A stretch of 64,000 nucleotides of DNA from Myxococcales bacterium SG8_38 (GTDB taxonomy: Bacteria > Myxococcota_A > Polyangia > Polyangiales > Houyiibacteriaceae). Below, piece after piece: positions 1 through 8,518 of the stretch (the stretch's first letter is position 1; every line of letters begins with the position of its first letter). The stretch lies in the NCBI GenBank assembly GCA_001303415.1, contig LJTN01000001.1, positions 1-64,000 of the forward strand, read 5' to 3'. A program made the translations under genes and the position numbers. The notes beneath the pieces are model-generated. The model had not been told where the DNA came from. It worked only from the letters and a program-made list of their open reading frames with translations, and did not search any database.

Positions 1-268
1 CCATTCGCTCGTAGAAGGCCCGCCATTCCGCGAGATCCGGGGCGAGATCTCGGTGCCAACCGCGGGCTACGAGCTCGCGGGCGAGCGCCGCCAGGCCTCG
101 CTCCGAGCAGCGGATTTGCCCGTCCTGGTCTTCGAACCATTGCGGATAGCGCTCCACCACGTCGCGGACGACCGACGATGCCTCGCCGGCATCCCGGACC
201 ACCTCATCCTGCGAGCGCGATCGACCATCGCCGAGTGCTCTGAGGATGCGGAACGCCCCTTCGTACAC
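1..268 (-). CDS. N-terminal part of a protein with a winged-helix-like start (runs off the left edge)
   Basis: An open frame starts at a GTG 7 bases after the infA stop and continues past the window edge, giving 89 visible codons. The visible part has a helix-turn-helix-like pattern (VYEGAFRILRALGDG, then EVVRDAGEASSVVRDVVERY) and a short strand pair ending IRCSERGLAALARELVARG. That layout is like the small N-terminal winged-helix domain of archaeal branched-polyamine synthase (BpsA)-type methyltransferases, but too little is visible to assign the family. The tight spacing makes co-transcription with infA likely. Confidence 0.55.
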   Translation of the reverse strand, partial: MYEGAFRILRALGDGRSRSQDEVVRDAGEASSVVRDVVERYPQWFEDQDGQIRCSERGLAALARELVARGWHRDLAPDLAEWRAFYERM

Positions 269-275
269 GGCCGGC

Positions 276-554
276 TTACTTGTCGCGAAACACGATCATG
301 CCGTGCGTCAAGTCGTATGGAGACAGCGCCACGGTCACACGGTCGCCCAAGATCACGCGAATTCTGAACTTGCGCATCCGGCCGCAGAGCTGGGCGCGCA
401 CCTTTGCGCCCGAGTCGGTCGTCACCTCGAACTGGCCTCCCGCGAACACCTGGGTCACCACACCGCTCAGCTTGATGTGGTCATCGCGCTTGTCTTCCGG
501 CTCGAATTCGCGCTCGAACTTGTTTCGTTTTCCTCTTTGGCTCCGTTTCGCCAC
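276..554 (-). CDS. infA: translation initiation factor IF-1
   Basis: IF-1 binds the A site of the 30S subunit during initiation. The 92-residue product contains the whole single OB-fold: IKLSGVVTQVFAGGQFEVTT, the conserved GRMRKFRIRVILGDRVTV and the C-terminal SPYDLTHGMIVFRDK. The family is usually about 72 residues. Here a strongly charged extension of about 25 residues (MAKRSQRGKRNKFEREFEPE) precedes the fold. The start is GTG with a good Shine-Dalgarno (AAAAGGAGACTGA) directly upstream, so the long form is probably real. An 11-base palindrome (TGATACTATCA, 625-635) lies in the upstream region. Confidence 0.95.
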   Translation of the reverse strand: MAKRSQRGKRNKFEREFEPEDKRDDHIKLSGVVTQVFAGGQFEVTTDSGAKVRAQLCGRMRKFRIRVILGDRVTVALSPYDLTHGMIVFRDK

Positions 555-689
555 TCAGTCTCCTTTTGTTATCGGCCCAACCTAAGTCTTGTCGGCCGGG
601 CTCGCCACTCATGGGTATCTGATTTGATACTATCAGGGCTCCCGTTTTTGTAGCACCGCCCATGGAAAAGTCAGCCAGAACGCATCAAT

Positions 690-1223
690 GTGGCTAGTCC
701 GGTGCTCGAGCGACACCCCGATGATGCCTGGATCCTGGCGGCCCCGATGGAGGTCGGCGCTCGGATGCGCCGAATTCTCCTCACGCTGGCGGACTCTATC
801 ATTCCCGAGAGCCCGCGCACCCCGGACACGCTCGAAGAGGTGACCCGCCATGCGTTGGTCTCCCTGCGATACATGCCGCGCTCGTCTGCGAGGATGTTCC
901 TTTGGGGCATGCGCCTGCTCAACTGGGCGCCACTGTGGCGGCTTCGTGGGCTCCGTCCTCTCACGGCGCTCCCGGCCGCTGTCGCGCGTCGCCACCTCGT
1001 GGCGTTGACCCAGAGCCGTTGGCTGCCCATCCGCCTCTTGATGTACGGTCCGGTGGGGCTGTTCATGTCGAGCTACTTCGATCAGGACTTCGCCCATCGA
1101 GAGATCAAGTACGCGCCTGTCCCTTTCGTGGCCGATCGAATCGAGCTCAGGCGTCGGTGGATCGAGGGCCACGAGCCTGGCTCCGACGACGAGGTTCATC
1201 ACCCCGCGGCTTTGGCGCCATGA
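690..1223 (+). CDS. small partner protein of the GMC oxidoreductase (gluconate 2-dehydrogenase subunit 3-like)
   Basis: A 177-residue protein whose TGA stop overlaps the ATG of the GMC oxidoreductase in an ATGA, so the two are translationally coupled. The segment RMRRILLTLADSIIPESP resembles the start of the gluconate 2-dehydrogenase subunit 3 family, whose members pair with GMC flavoproteins. A basic middle part and a hydrophobic stretch (LPIRLLMYGPVGLFMSSYF) follow. No Tat signal is visible, so it probably acts in the cytoplasm or at the membrane beside its partner. The GTG start has no convincing ribosome site, and a start somewhat downstream (for example ATG 748) is possible. The role is inferred from gene order and weak similarity. 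Confidence 0.6.
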   Translation: MASPVLERHPDDAWILAAPMEVGARMRRILLTLADSIIPESPRTPDTLEEVTRHALVSLRYMPRSSARMFLWGMRLLNWAPLWRLRGLRPLTALPAAVARRHLVALTQSRWLPIRLLMYGPVGLFMSSYFDQDFAHREIKYAPVPFVADRIELRRRWIEGHEPGSDDEVHHPAALAP

Positions 1224-2725
1224 CGATCCTGGCTCATCGAGACTATCGGCAGGTCGAGACGCATGAAGCGGAGGTGGCCGTCATCGGCACCGGCGCAGGG
1301 GGCGCCGTGGTGGGAACCGAGTTGGCCGAAGCGGGTCGCGACGTTCTCTTCGTGGAGGAAGGTGGATACCATCCTACTTCGAGCTTCAATCCATACCTGA
1401 CCGAATCGCTTCCGCGTCTCTTCCGAGACGCCGGCGGCACCATCATCATGGGACGACCCCCGATTCCCTACGCGGAAGGCCGATGCGTGGGCGGAGGCAC
1501 GGTGGTCAACGGGGGAATGACGTGGCGACCGCCCGAGCAGGTGCTCATGCAGTGGGCCCGGCTCACCGGACAGCCCGATCTCGGACCCAAGGCGATGGAG
1601 CCCGTGTTCGACCGGGTCGAACAACGGATCCACGCGAAGCCGCAGCATCCCTCCTCGATCGGCGAAGACAGCCGTCTTCTCGAACGGGGCGCACGACGAC
1701 TTGGTTGGCGGTACGAGCCGAACCGCCGGGCGCAAGACCGTTGTGTGGGGTCGAACCAATGTCTCACCGGGTGCCCGACGGGCGCCAAGCAGTCGACGTT
1801 GGTCAGCTACCTGCCTCGGGCGCTATCGCGCGGCGCCCGGTGTCTCACCGAGGTCCGGGCAAACCGGCTTTGGATCGAGAACGGCCGATGTGTCGGCGTG
1901 CTGGGTAGTGGAATCAATCCGCGGACCCGCGAGGAAGACGTCGAGGTGCGGGTGCGGGCAAAGGCGGTCGTCGTCGCTTGCGGGGCCATTCAGACGCCGT
2001 TCTTGCTTCTGCGACATCGCCTGGGACGGCCCAGCAGGCAGCTCGGCAAGAACTTTCTTTGTCATCCCAACACCAAGGTGCTCGCAATCTACCCGCACGA
2101 CATCTATGCGTGGCAGGGCGTGAGCCAGGGCGGCCAGATCCGCGAGTTTCGAGACGAAGGAATCTTGATGGCCGAAAACGCCGTTCCGCCGGGAACGGCG
2201 GCGGCGCAGATTCCATTCCTCGGCGACGAGGCGCTCGAGCTGATGAAGCGCTACAACGCCATGGCGATGACCGGCGTGCTCGTCGAAGATTCCCATGCCG
2301 GCAGTGTGAGCCGCTGCCTCGGCGCTCCCTTGGCGAAATACAGCATCACCCCATACGATCACGAGCGGTTTCTCCGCGGGGTGCGCTACCTGGCCACGCT
2401 TCACTTCGAAATGGGCGCCGAAAAGGTGATTCTGCCATTCAGCAACTTTCACGTCGCGAACGACGTCGACGACTTGGCCGAGATCGAGCGCACGCAGCGC
2501 TCCCGAAGCACCATCGAGCTCTTCACGGTGCACATGATGGGCACTTGCCGCATGGGCAGCGATCCGCGTGACTCCGTCGTGAACATGAGCGGCGAGCTCT
2601 GGGATCTTCCCGGTTGCTACGTCGCGGACGCCAGCCTCTTTCCCACCGCGGTCGGGGTCAATCCTCAAGTCACGATCATGGCGATGGCAACCCTCGTGGC
2701 TCAACGGCTCCGGCTTCCCAATTGA
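1220..2725 (+). CDS. GMC family FAD-dependent oxidoreductase
   Basis: An FAD-dependent alcohol oxidase or dehydrogenase of the glucose-methanol-choline family, 501 residues from ATG 1220. An N-terminal FAD-binding Rossmann motif is present (VIGTGAGGAVVGTELAEAG), followed by the second FAD segment CVGGGTVVNGGMTWR. A four-cysteine stretch (DRCVGSNQCLTGCPTGAK) is typical of the subgroup related to long-chain alcohol oxidases. The C-terminal active-site and FAD segment reads TVHMMGTCRMGSDPRDS, then YVADASLFPTAVGVNPQVTI. The open frame continues upstream to 902, but the ATGA overlap with the preceding gene and the loss of family similarity upstream fix the start at 1220. The substrate cannot be read from sequence; a long-chain or sterol-like alcohol is possible. 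Confidence 0.88.
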   Translation: MTILAHRDYRQVETHEAEVAVIGTGAGGAVVGTELAEAGRDVLFVEEGGYHPTSSFNPYLTESLPRLFRDAGGTIIMGRPPIPYAEGRCVGGGTVVNGGMTWRPPEQVLMQWARLTGQPDLGPKAMEPVFDRVEQRIHAKPQHPSSIGEDSRLLERGARRLGWRYEPNRRAQDRCVGSNQCLTGCPTGAKQSTLVSYLPRALSRGARCLTEVRANRLWIENGRCVGVLGSGINPRTREEDVEVRVRAKAVVVACGAIQTPFLLLRHRLGRPSRQLGKNFLCHPNTKVLAIYPHDIYAWQGVSQGGQIREFRDEGILMAENAVPPGTAAAQIPFLGDEALELMKRYNAMAMTGVLVEDSHAGSVSRCLGAPLAKYSITPYDHERFLRGVRYLATLHFEMGAEKVILPFSNFHVANDVDDLAEIERTQRSRSTIELFTVHMMGTCRMGSDPRDSVVNMSGELWDLPGCYVADASLFPTAVGVNPQVTIMAMATLVAQRLRLPN

Positions 2726-2761
2726 CAAGCCCAGCGCTTTTGAGCACATCGTAGCCCACCG

Positions 2762-3766
2762 ATGCTCGATCTGCCTCGACTCAAGCGCATTCGGCTCATG
2801 AAGCGACCGATCGGCCAAGTGATCTTTGGACATGCGGTGCTCACGCCGAACTACAACCTCCTCCCCGGCATCGACATCCGACTCGAAGGCCTCGAAAACG
2901 TGCCTGAGGAGCCGGTCATCTTTGCAATGAATCACACCGACCGGTTCAACTACTTCCCCTTCATGTACAAGATGTGGAAGCTCGAAGATCGCTACATGAC
3001 GGTATGGGTGAAGGGCAAGTACTACGAGCAACCGATCGTGGCGACGTTCATGGAGCTGACGAGCAATCTCCCGACGGTCTCCCGTGGCTACGTCATCACC
3101 AAGGACTTCAGCCTGACCATTGGACGACGTTCCACCGAAGCCGAGTACGACACGCTTCGGGCGCTCGTGAATTACGAAGTCGATCCCGACCGAGATTCGA
3201 GCACCGTCGACGTTTCGGCAATTCCAACCGAGCTCTTCGAGAAGAAACGCAACATCCTCGGCGTCGACTTCGATCCCGACCGCTGTTCCTATGCACAAGG
3301 GATCAACCGTGTATTCAACGAGATGATGGCCGAGTTCGTCCGCCTCAACGAGCGTTCCTTCGAGCTCGGTCTGGATCTGCTCGTGTTTCCACAGGGCACG
3401 AGATCGATCCGTCTTCCGAGGGGCAGAATCGGGATGATGGAGATCGCGCTGCGGTACGAGAAGACCATCGTCCCGGTAGGCTGCAACGGTTGCGACCTGG
3501 TCTACACGGGCTCTTTGCCCATCGGTAAGGCGGGCACCATCGTCTATCGTATCGGCCCGCCGATACCTTACGAAGAGCTTTCGGAATTCCACATCGACGA
3601 GCCGTATGCGCCGTTCACGGCAGAGGCCGAGCACGAGCACCGAGCGAAGTTTCAGGGAGCGGTGGACCTCGTCATGAACCGGATCAACGACCTGCTCGAT
3701 CCTCGGTATCAGTTCAGCGACGACCTCAGGAGCACCGGGGTCAGCGGCACCTCTCGGTTCATGTAG
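2762..3766 (+). CDS. PlsC-like lysophospholipid/glycerol-phosphate acyltransferase family protein
   Basis: A 334-residue member of the 1-acyl-glycerol-3-phosphate acyltransferase superfamily, which moves acyl chains to glycerophospholipids at the inner membrane. Motif I appears as FAMNHTDRFNYFPF (residues about 54-67) and motif III as LVFPQGTRS. In the usual HX4D motif the aspartate is five residues after the histidine; here that place is Asn63 and an Asp lies two after the His. The usual Glu of FPEGTR is Gln. The protein may therefore have altered chemistry, or belong to a subfamily using a shifted Asp. It follows the GMC gene by 36 bases in the same direction, so joint lipid metabolism is plausible. 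Confidence 0.75.
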   Translation: MLDLPRLKRIRLMKRPIGQVIFGHAVLTPNYNLLPGIDIRLEGLENVPEEPVIFAMNHTDRFNYFPFMYKMWKLEDRYMTVWVKGKYYEQPIVATFMELTSNLPTVSRGYVITKDFSLTIGRRSTEAEYDTLRALVNYEVDPDRDSSTVDVSAIPTELFEKKRNILGVDFDPDRCSYAQGINRVFNEMMAEFVRLNERSFELGLDLLVFPQGTRSIRLPRGRIGMMEIALRYEKTIVPVGCNGCDLVYTGSLPIGKAGTIVYRIGPPIPYEELSEFHIDEPYAPFTAEAEHEHRAKFQGAVDLVMNRINDLLDPRYQFSDDLRSTGVSGTSRFM

Positions 3767-3809
3767 CGTATCGGTTGTTCCGTTCGCCGAATCAGGTTAG
3801 ACCCGCCTC

Positions 3810-5168
3810 GTGGACGAGCTCCAAGCTTTGAAGGACGCCACCGAGCCAAAACCGGTGGTGGCGATCATTGGGGGAGCCGTCGCCGGCTCCGAAGCGGCTG
3901 CAATCTGTGCCGACAAAGGCGCGCTCGCAGTGGTGTTCGAGCAGGGCGCGCGTCCCTACGGCAAGATCGAAGACGGCCTCCCACGCTGGCACGAAAAACT
4001 GAGAGAAAAGGAATACCGTCGGATCGACGAGAACCTTCTGCGGGACGGGGTGATCTTCGTCCCGAGAACCGAGGTCGGCCGGGACTTGCCGTGGGACGAG
4101 CTCTATCGCGAGATGGGATTCAGCGCGATCATCCTCGCGAACGGCGCATGGCGTGACCGCCCGCTTCCGGTAGAAGGGGCGCACCAGTATGTCCGCCGCG
4201 GCTTGGTGTACCAGAACGAGCTCGTCTACTGGTTCAATCACTATCACGACGACGGCTACGATGGACCGGTCTTCGAGATCCCAGACGACGTCATCGTAGT
4301 GGGCGGCGGGCTGGCGTCGATCGACGTGGTGAAGATCGTGAACCTGGAGCTCTACGCCCGAGCCCTGCGCGCGCGGGGGATCGACGTCGACATCGTCGAA
4401 ATGGAGATCAAGGGCATTCCAAAGACCCTCGAGGCGCATGGCCTCACCGTCGACGAGCTCGGCGTGCAGGGGTGCACCCTCTACTACAGACGCCGGATGG
4501 AAGACATGCCACTGGCAAGCGCCGATGATCCCACGCCGGAGCAGCTGACCAAGCTCCAAGCGGCTCGCGTCAAGATCATGGAGCGGGTCATGCGTAAGTA
4601 CTTCGTTAAGTTCGAGCCGCTCTGTCTTCCCGTCGCCACGATCGTCGAGGATGGACGGCTCGCCGGGATTCGCTTTCAAAAGACCGAGGTGGTCGAGGGA
4701 CGCGTCCGCCCGGTCGAGGGATCCGAGCTCGACGTGCACGCCACGATGGTGATCAGCTCGATTGGCAGCGTTCCAAGACCCATTGCGGGCATTCCGGTCC
4801 AAGGCGAGCTGTACTATTTCGAGAGTTGGGAAACCGGCGAGGTGCACGGCCTTCCAGGCGTGTTCGGGTTGGGCAACGTGCTCACGGGTAAAGGAAACAT
4901 CAAAGACAGCCGCGCCAACGCTGTCGAAATCGTCGAGAATGTCGTCGCAGCGTATCTCGGCGTAGGCGACGAGCCGGAAGAGATCCCGGGCGGCTCATCC
5001 GCCCGCACCGAAGCCGTGGCGAAGGATGCAGCCGCCGGGGCGCCCATGTCTCCAGCCGCGATGAACGCCCTCGCAGAGTGGATAGAAGAACGCTACGGCG
5101 AGATCGGCTATCGCAACTACCGCAGCTGGCTTGCAGCCCATGCACGACATTCGTTGGAGAATCGATGA
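3810..5168 (+). CDS. FAD/NAD(P)-dependent oxidoreductase of the adrenodoxin reductase/glutamate synthase small-chain type
   Basis: A 452-residue two-dinucleotide-fold flavoprotein. FAD site: VVAIIGGAVAGSEAAAICAD at residues about 15-34. NAD(P) site: DDVIVVGGGLASIDVVKIVN in the middle. The C-terminal FAD segment GVFGLGNVLTGKGNIKDSRA resembles ferredoxin-NADP reductases of the adrenodoxin type. It probably passes electrons between NAD(P)H and a small redox protein; the partner is not encoded next to it. The start is GTG and lacks a strong Shine-Dalgarno. The stop overlaps the ATG of the following outer-membrane protein gene (ATGA), so the two are coupled although their functions look unrelated. 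Confidence 0.8.
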   Translation: MDELQALKDATEPKPVVAIIGGAVAGSEAAAICADKGALAVVFEQGARPYGKIEDGLPRWHEKLREKEYRRIDENLLRDGVIFVPRTEVGRDLPWDELYREMGFSAIILANGAWRDRPLPVEGAHQYVRRGLVYQNELVYWFNHYHDDGYDGPVFEIPDDVIVVGGGLASIDVVKIVNLELYARALRARGIDVDIVEMEIKGIPKTLEAHGLTVDELGVQGCTLYYRRRMEDMPLASADDPTPEQLTKLQAARVKIMERVMRKYFVKFEPLCLPVATIVEDGRLAGIRFQKTEVVEGRVRPVEGSELDVHATMVISSIGSVPRPIAGIPVQGELYYFESWETGEVHGLPGVFGLGNVLTGKGNIKDSRANAVEIVENVVAAYLGVGDEPEEIPGGSSARTEAVAKDAAAGAPMSPAAMNALAEWIEERYGEIGYRNYRSWLAAHARHSLENR

Positions 5169-5809
5169 GACGCACGGGGCTGGTTGCGTTGCTGGGCTTG
5201 ATGGTTCTTGCCTCCGCGTCGAGCGGAATGGCGCAGGAAGGCCGAGTGAACATGCGGTTCCAGGGCGGAGTCAAGTTGGGAGTCCCGGTGTTCTTGGACG
5301 TCGATCGAAGCATCGTGAGGCCGGGCGCGAGTATCATGGGTTGGGGAGGCTTCGATCTCGAGTGGTTCGTCTTCGGTTTCGGGCTCGGCTTTCAATGGAA
5401 CCGGATCGATACCAACGACATCCCCAACGTGTTCAAACGCTTGGGGAACGAGCCCCTGGTGCGGTTGTTCTTCTCGCCCGAGGTGCGCTTTCAGGTTCCC
5501 ATCATAGACGCCGTGCTCCCGTACGTCACCGGTGCGTTCGACGCGAACATCTGGAGCTTCGAGCCGCTCGGCGCCGGCTGTGGCTGGTACTATTGCCGCG
5601 AAGACGGTCGCGGACAGTTCGCGCCGGGCTTCACGGGCAAGGCGGGATTGGCCATCCATCTCAAAAGAGCGATGTACCTCGACGTGGGCTTCCAGTACTC
5701 GATGAGCGGCAAAGGCAGATTCTTCGAACGCACGCAGTGGTGGATGGAGCCTTTCGTCGGCTTCATCTATCGGGGCGACCGTGATCGCCTCGGCGGTACC
5801 GGTTTCTGA
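5165..5809 (+). CDS. predicted outer-membrane beta-barrel protein
   Basis: A 214-residue protein with a clear Sec signal peptide (MRRTGLVALLGLMVLASASS, cleavage likely after GMAQ). It is followed by alternating amphipathic strands rich in Gly and aromatics (GWGGFDLEWFVFGFGLGFQW, then AMYLDVGFQYSMSG and a final PFVGFIYRG). This is the pattern of a small 8- to 10-strand barrel. Two cysteines (GCGWYYC) sit in a probable extracellular loop. I do not recognise a named family. ATG 5165 is chosen because it starts the signal peptide and overlaps the previous stop. Confidence 0.7.
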   Translation: MRRTGLVALLGLMVLASASSGMAQEGRVNMRFQGGVKLGVPVFLDVDRSIVRPGASIMGWGGFDLEWFVFGFGLGFQWNRIDTNDIPNVFKRLGNEPLVRLFFSPEVRFQVPIIDAVLPYVTGAFDANIWSFEPLGAGCGWYYCREDGRGQFAPGFTGKAGLAIHLKRAMYLDVGFQYSMSGKGRFFERTQWWMEPFVGFIYRGDRDRLGGTGF

Positions 5810-5843
5810 TCGTGTTCGACGCGCCTTTGCGCCGTCGGGCGAA

Positions 5844-6233
5844 TCAGGTCGCAGTCGGCAACAAAGCCCAGAGGATCGTCGCGCCGAACAGCACTGCCAG
5901 GAGGCTCCAGAGCCGCTGGTTTCCGGTGGAGAGCCTCGTCCACCATTCGATGAGGGCTTTGTAGCGGTCGACCCCGACGAAGGGGAGCGTGACTGCCGCG
6001 AGGACGGCGAGCAGCGCCAGCACTTGAAGCAAGAGAGGAGCACGCGACTGTGGCGCCGCAAACCACAGGAGGAGACCCAGCAGCAAACGGATGGCCACCG
6101 CTACGAACAGGCCGCTCTTGGTAGCAAACCGCTGGATGAGCTCGGTCAGACGCAGGGGTGCGAGAAGTCCCCAGGCCCCCACCAGGACCATGAACACGCC
6201 GAAGAGGCCCGAGAGCTCGACCGCAAACGGCAT
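5844..6233 (-). CDS. small integral membrane protein of unknown function
   Basis: 129 residues with four hydrophobic segments: LSGLFGVFMVLVGAWGLLAP near the N-terminus, VAVAIRLLLGLLLWFAAP, LLLQVLALLAVLAAVTLPFV, and LWSLLAVLFGATILWALLP at the C-terminus. It starts one base after the stop of the gene above it (6235-6732), so the two form a minus-strand operon. No enzymatic motif is visible and I cannot name a family. Confidence 0.65.
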   Translation of the reverse strand: MPFAVELSGLFGVFMVLVGAWGLLAPLRLTELIQRFATKSGLFVAVAIRLLLGLLLWFAAPQSRAPLLLQVLALLAVLAAVTLPFVGVDRYKALIEWWTRLSTGNQRLWSLLAVLFGATILWALLPTAT

Positions 6234-6234
6234 T

Positions 6235-6732
6235 TCAGGCTAGCTCCTCCTCCGCGTCGAGCGCGGGCTCGGACGCGGGCTCGTACATGGGAAGCGCTTG
6301 CTCGATCTGGTCTGCAGCGCGCGCGACCGCATGCATGAAAAGCTCGAGATCCGCGAGCTGAAACTCGTTCAGGAGGACCGTGTGGCGCACGACGTAGACA
6401 TCGCCATCCAAGCACAGAGAGCCGACGGCGAGGTTGAAGCTTTGTTGCAACGCCGCGGTCGGCTCCAGTCGCCCGACCCGGCAACACGCCGACGAAAAAT
6501 CGACCCAGGCACGGCCCATTGCGTGATAGTGGGTCACGATCACGGCCTGGAGCCGGCCTCCCGGATACTCGAATACGACCTTGAAGCCGTGCTCGTGCTC
6601 CTCGGCCAACTTGTAGCTGGACCTCGCGTGATCCCTGATGTCGGTCCACGTCGGCACGGGCCGATCTTTGTAACACAGCAGGTCGAAAAAAGGGCTCGAA
6701 TCTAGTCCGGCGCTGCGTACACTTCCCGACAT
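6235..6732 (-). CDS. hypothetical protein, YbjN/type III chaperone-like fold suspected
   Basis: About 165 residues. The core (FKVVFEYPGGRLQAVIVTHY, then AALQQSFNLAVGSLCLDGD and VYVVRHTVLLNEF) shows the alternating strand and helix pattern of YbjN and CesT-like small domains, with a closing acidic tail (DAEEELA). Similarity is only at pattern level. The ATG at 6732 shares the palindromic CATG at 6730-6733 with the start of the divergent acyl-CoA synthetase, so the two start codons overlap head to head. A GTG at 6720 is an alternative start that would avoid this. It lies one base ahead of the membrane protein gene. Confidence 0.6.
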   Translation of the reverse strand: MSGSVRSAGLDSSPFFDLLCYKDRPVPTWTDIRDHARSSYKLAEEHEHGFKVVFEYPGGRLQAVIVTHYHAMGRAWVDFSSACCRVGRLEPTAALQQSFNLAVGSLCLDGDVYVVRHTVLLNEFQLADLELFMHAVARAADQIEQALPMYEPASEPALDAEEELA

Positions 6733-8518
6733 GTTTCGACGCCTTGCGTCTCCGTTCTGGCGATCCTCCGTCGCTGCAGAGCTTCGCGTAGGACCCCGCG
6801 CGTTGCGCGGAACGCTTCCATGGCTCTTACGCACGAAGCTAAAGCGGGTCGAGAGCTTGCTGGAGGTGGCGCTTCGCAATGCCGAGGCTGCGCCGCACGA
6901 CCTCGCGTTCGAAATGGATGGGGAGCATCTGACTTGGTCGGAGGTCGCGAGCACGACCTCACGCATGGCTCACACGCTCGCCGGCGCTGGGGTGAAGCAA
7001 GGTGAGGTGGTCGCGGTGCTTGCAGAGAGCTCGCCGTTTTACATCGCGGCGGTGCTGGGGATCTCACGCGTTGGCGCGACCGCCGCGCTGATCAACACCA
7101 ACCTCCGAGGGCGTCCCCTCTCGCACGCCATCGAAGCGTCGAAAGCCAGGGTCGTTCTGGTGAGCCACACGCTAGAGCCGGCCTTGCGGGATTGCGAAGA
7201 GGTCTGTCGGTCGCTCGATCGCATCTTGGTGTTCGACGACGATCCCTACGCGCGATTTCTCGGCAACGCACCCACTGTCCCCTACCCACCTGCACCGGTT
7301 CGGGCCGAAGACGACTTCATCTACATCTACACTTCGGGCACCACGGGCCTCCCCAAGCCCTGCCGCATCTCTCATGCGCGCGCCATTTTGGCCGGCGCCG
7401 GATTCGGGCCGCTCATGTACGAGTTCCGTCCAGATGACAAGCTCTACTGCGTGCTTCCCCTCTATCATGCAAGCGGCTTCCTCTTGGGGGTGGCGGCCGC
7501 CATCACCTCGCGCGTGCCGGTGGCGATCCGCGAATCGTTCAGCGCGAGCGCCTTCTGGGACGACGTGCATCGATACCACGCGACCGCGATCCTCTACATC
7601 GGCGAGCTGTGCCGCTATCTCGTCAACTCGCCGCCGCATCCGAAGGAGCTGCCCAATCCAGTACGGGTCGCCGTCGGCAATGGTCTTCGTCCCGACATCT
7701 GGCCGCGTTTCAAGTCTCGGTTTGGCATCGAGCACGTACGCGAGTTCTATGGCGCAACGGAGGCGCCCGGCTTCATCGCCAACCTGAGCGGCAGAGAGGG
7801 GTCGGTGGGCCGCGTGCCGCTCGGTGGTCTTGCCGGCTGGATGCGGCTCGCTCGCTACGACATCGATCGCGACGAGCACATACGCGATGACCGTGGCTTC
7901 TGTATTCCTTGCGACCCGGGCGAGGCGGGCGAGTTGCTCATTCGGGTGCCGAAGGTTTCCACTGCGGGACTCGAGTACCGGGGCTACACGGACGAAGACG
8001 CAACCAAACGGAAGCTTCTTCGCGACGTCTTCAAGACGGGGGATGAGTACTTCCGCTCAGGCGATCTGCTCCGATACGACGAAGACGGGTTCTATTATTT
8101 CGTCGATCGCATCGGAGATACGTTTCGATGGAAGGGCGAGAACGTGTCGACGGCCGAGGTCGCGGATGTAATCGCCCACAACGATGGCATCGAAGAGGCG
8201 ACGATCATCGGCATCCCCGTTCCGAACATGGAAGGAAGAGCCGGGCTGGCGGCGGTGGTTCCTTTGGGCGAGTTCGACCCGGATCGCTTCTGGCGTGCAG
8301 TGTCCGAGCTTCCCCCGTACGCGCAACCCCGATTCGTGCGGGTGATGAGCGGCTTGGCCAAGACGGCCACGTTCAAGGTTCGGAAGAACGAGCTGCAGAA
8401 GCAGGGCGTCGACCCCTCCTCCGTCGAAGATCCATTGTACGTACGCACGAGCGGAGGTTACGAACGCCTCACGCCGGAACGTTGGGTCGACATCAAGGAA
8501 GGACGCCTTCAGCTCTGA
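6731..8518 (+). CDS. long-chain/very-long-chain acyl-CoA synthetase (FATP/FadD6 type)
   Basis: Activates fatty acids as acyl-adenylates and then acyl-CoA. The 595-residue protein has the AMP-binding P-loop IYIYTSGTTGLPKPCRISHA at about residues 196-215, the A5-type motif REFYGATEAPG, the A7/A8 region YFRSGDLLRYDEDGFYYFVD and RIGDTFRWKGENVST, and a late lysine in GLAKTATFKVRKNELQ. The N-terminal region preceding the adenylation domain and the motif set are those of the FATP/FadD6 group rather than FadD. Its TGA overlaps the ATG of a thioesterase (TGATG), pairing a ligase with a thioesterase. Confidence 0.88.
   Translation: MFRRLASPFWRSSVAAELRVGPRALRGTLPWLLRTKLKRVESLLEVALRNAEAAPHDLAFEMDGEHLTWSEVASTTSRMAHTLAGAGVKQGEVVAVLAESSPFYIAAVLGISRVGATAALINTNLRGRPLSHAIEASKARVVLVSHTLEPALRDCEEVCRSLDRILVFDDDPYARFLGNAPTVPYPPAPVRAEDDFIYIYTSGTTGLPKPCRISHARAILAGAGFGPLMYEFRPDDKLYCVLPLYHASGFLLGVAAAITSRVPVAIRESFSASAFWDDVHRYHATAILYIGELCRYLVNSPPHPKELPNPVRVAVGNGLRPDIWPRFKSRFGIEHVREFYGATEAPGFIANLSGREGSVGRVPLGGLAGWMRLARYDIDRDEHIRDDRGFCIPCDPGEAGELLIRVPKVSTAGLEYRGYTDEDATKRKLLRDVFKTGDEYFRSGDLLRYDEDGFYYFVDRIGDTFRWKGENVSTAEVADVIAHNDGIEEATIIGIPVPNMEGRAGLAAVVPLGEFDPDRFWRAVSELPPYAQPRFVRVMSGLAKTATFKVRKNELQKQGVDPSSVEDPLYVRTSGGYERLTPERWVDIKEGRLQL

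Noticed and set aside
1220-2725. GMC oxidoreductase as cholesterol oxidase of the steroid locus
   Set aside because: It lies about 33 kb away, has no KstR-type site nearby, and GMC family membership does not fix the substrate.
1823-3640. 605-codon open frame on the minus strand
   Set aside because: It runs antisense to the GMC oxidoreductase and the acyltransferase genes, shows no domain, and has the His/Asp/Val-rich composition of antisense frames in GC-rich DNA.
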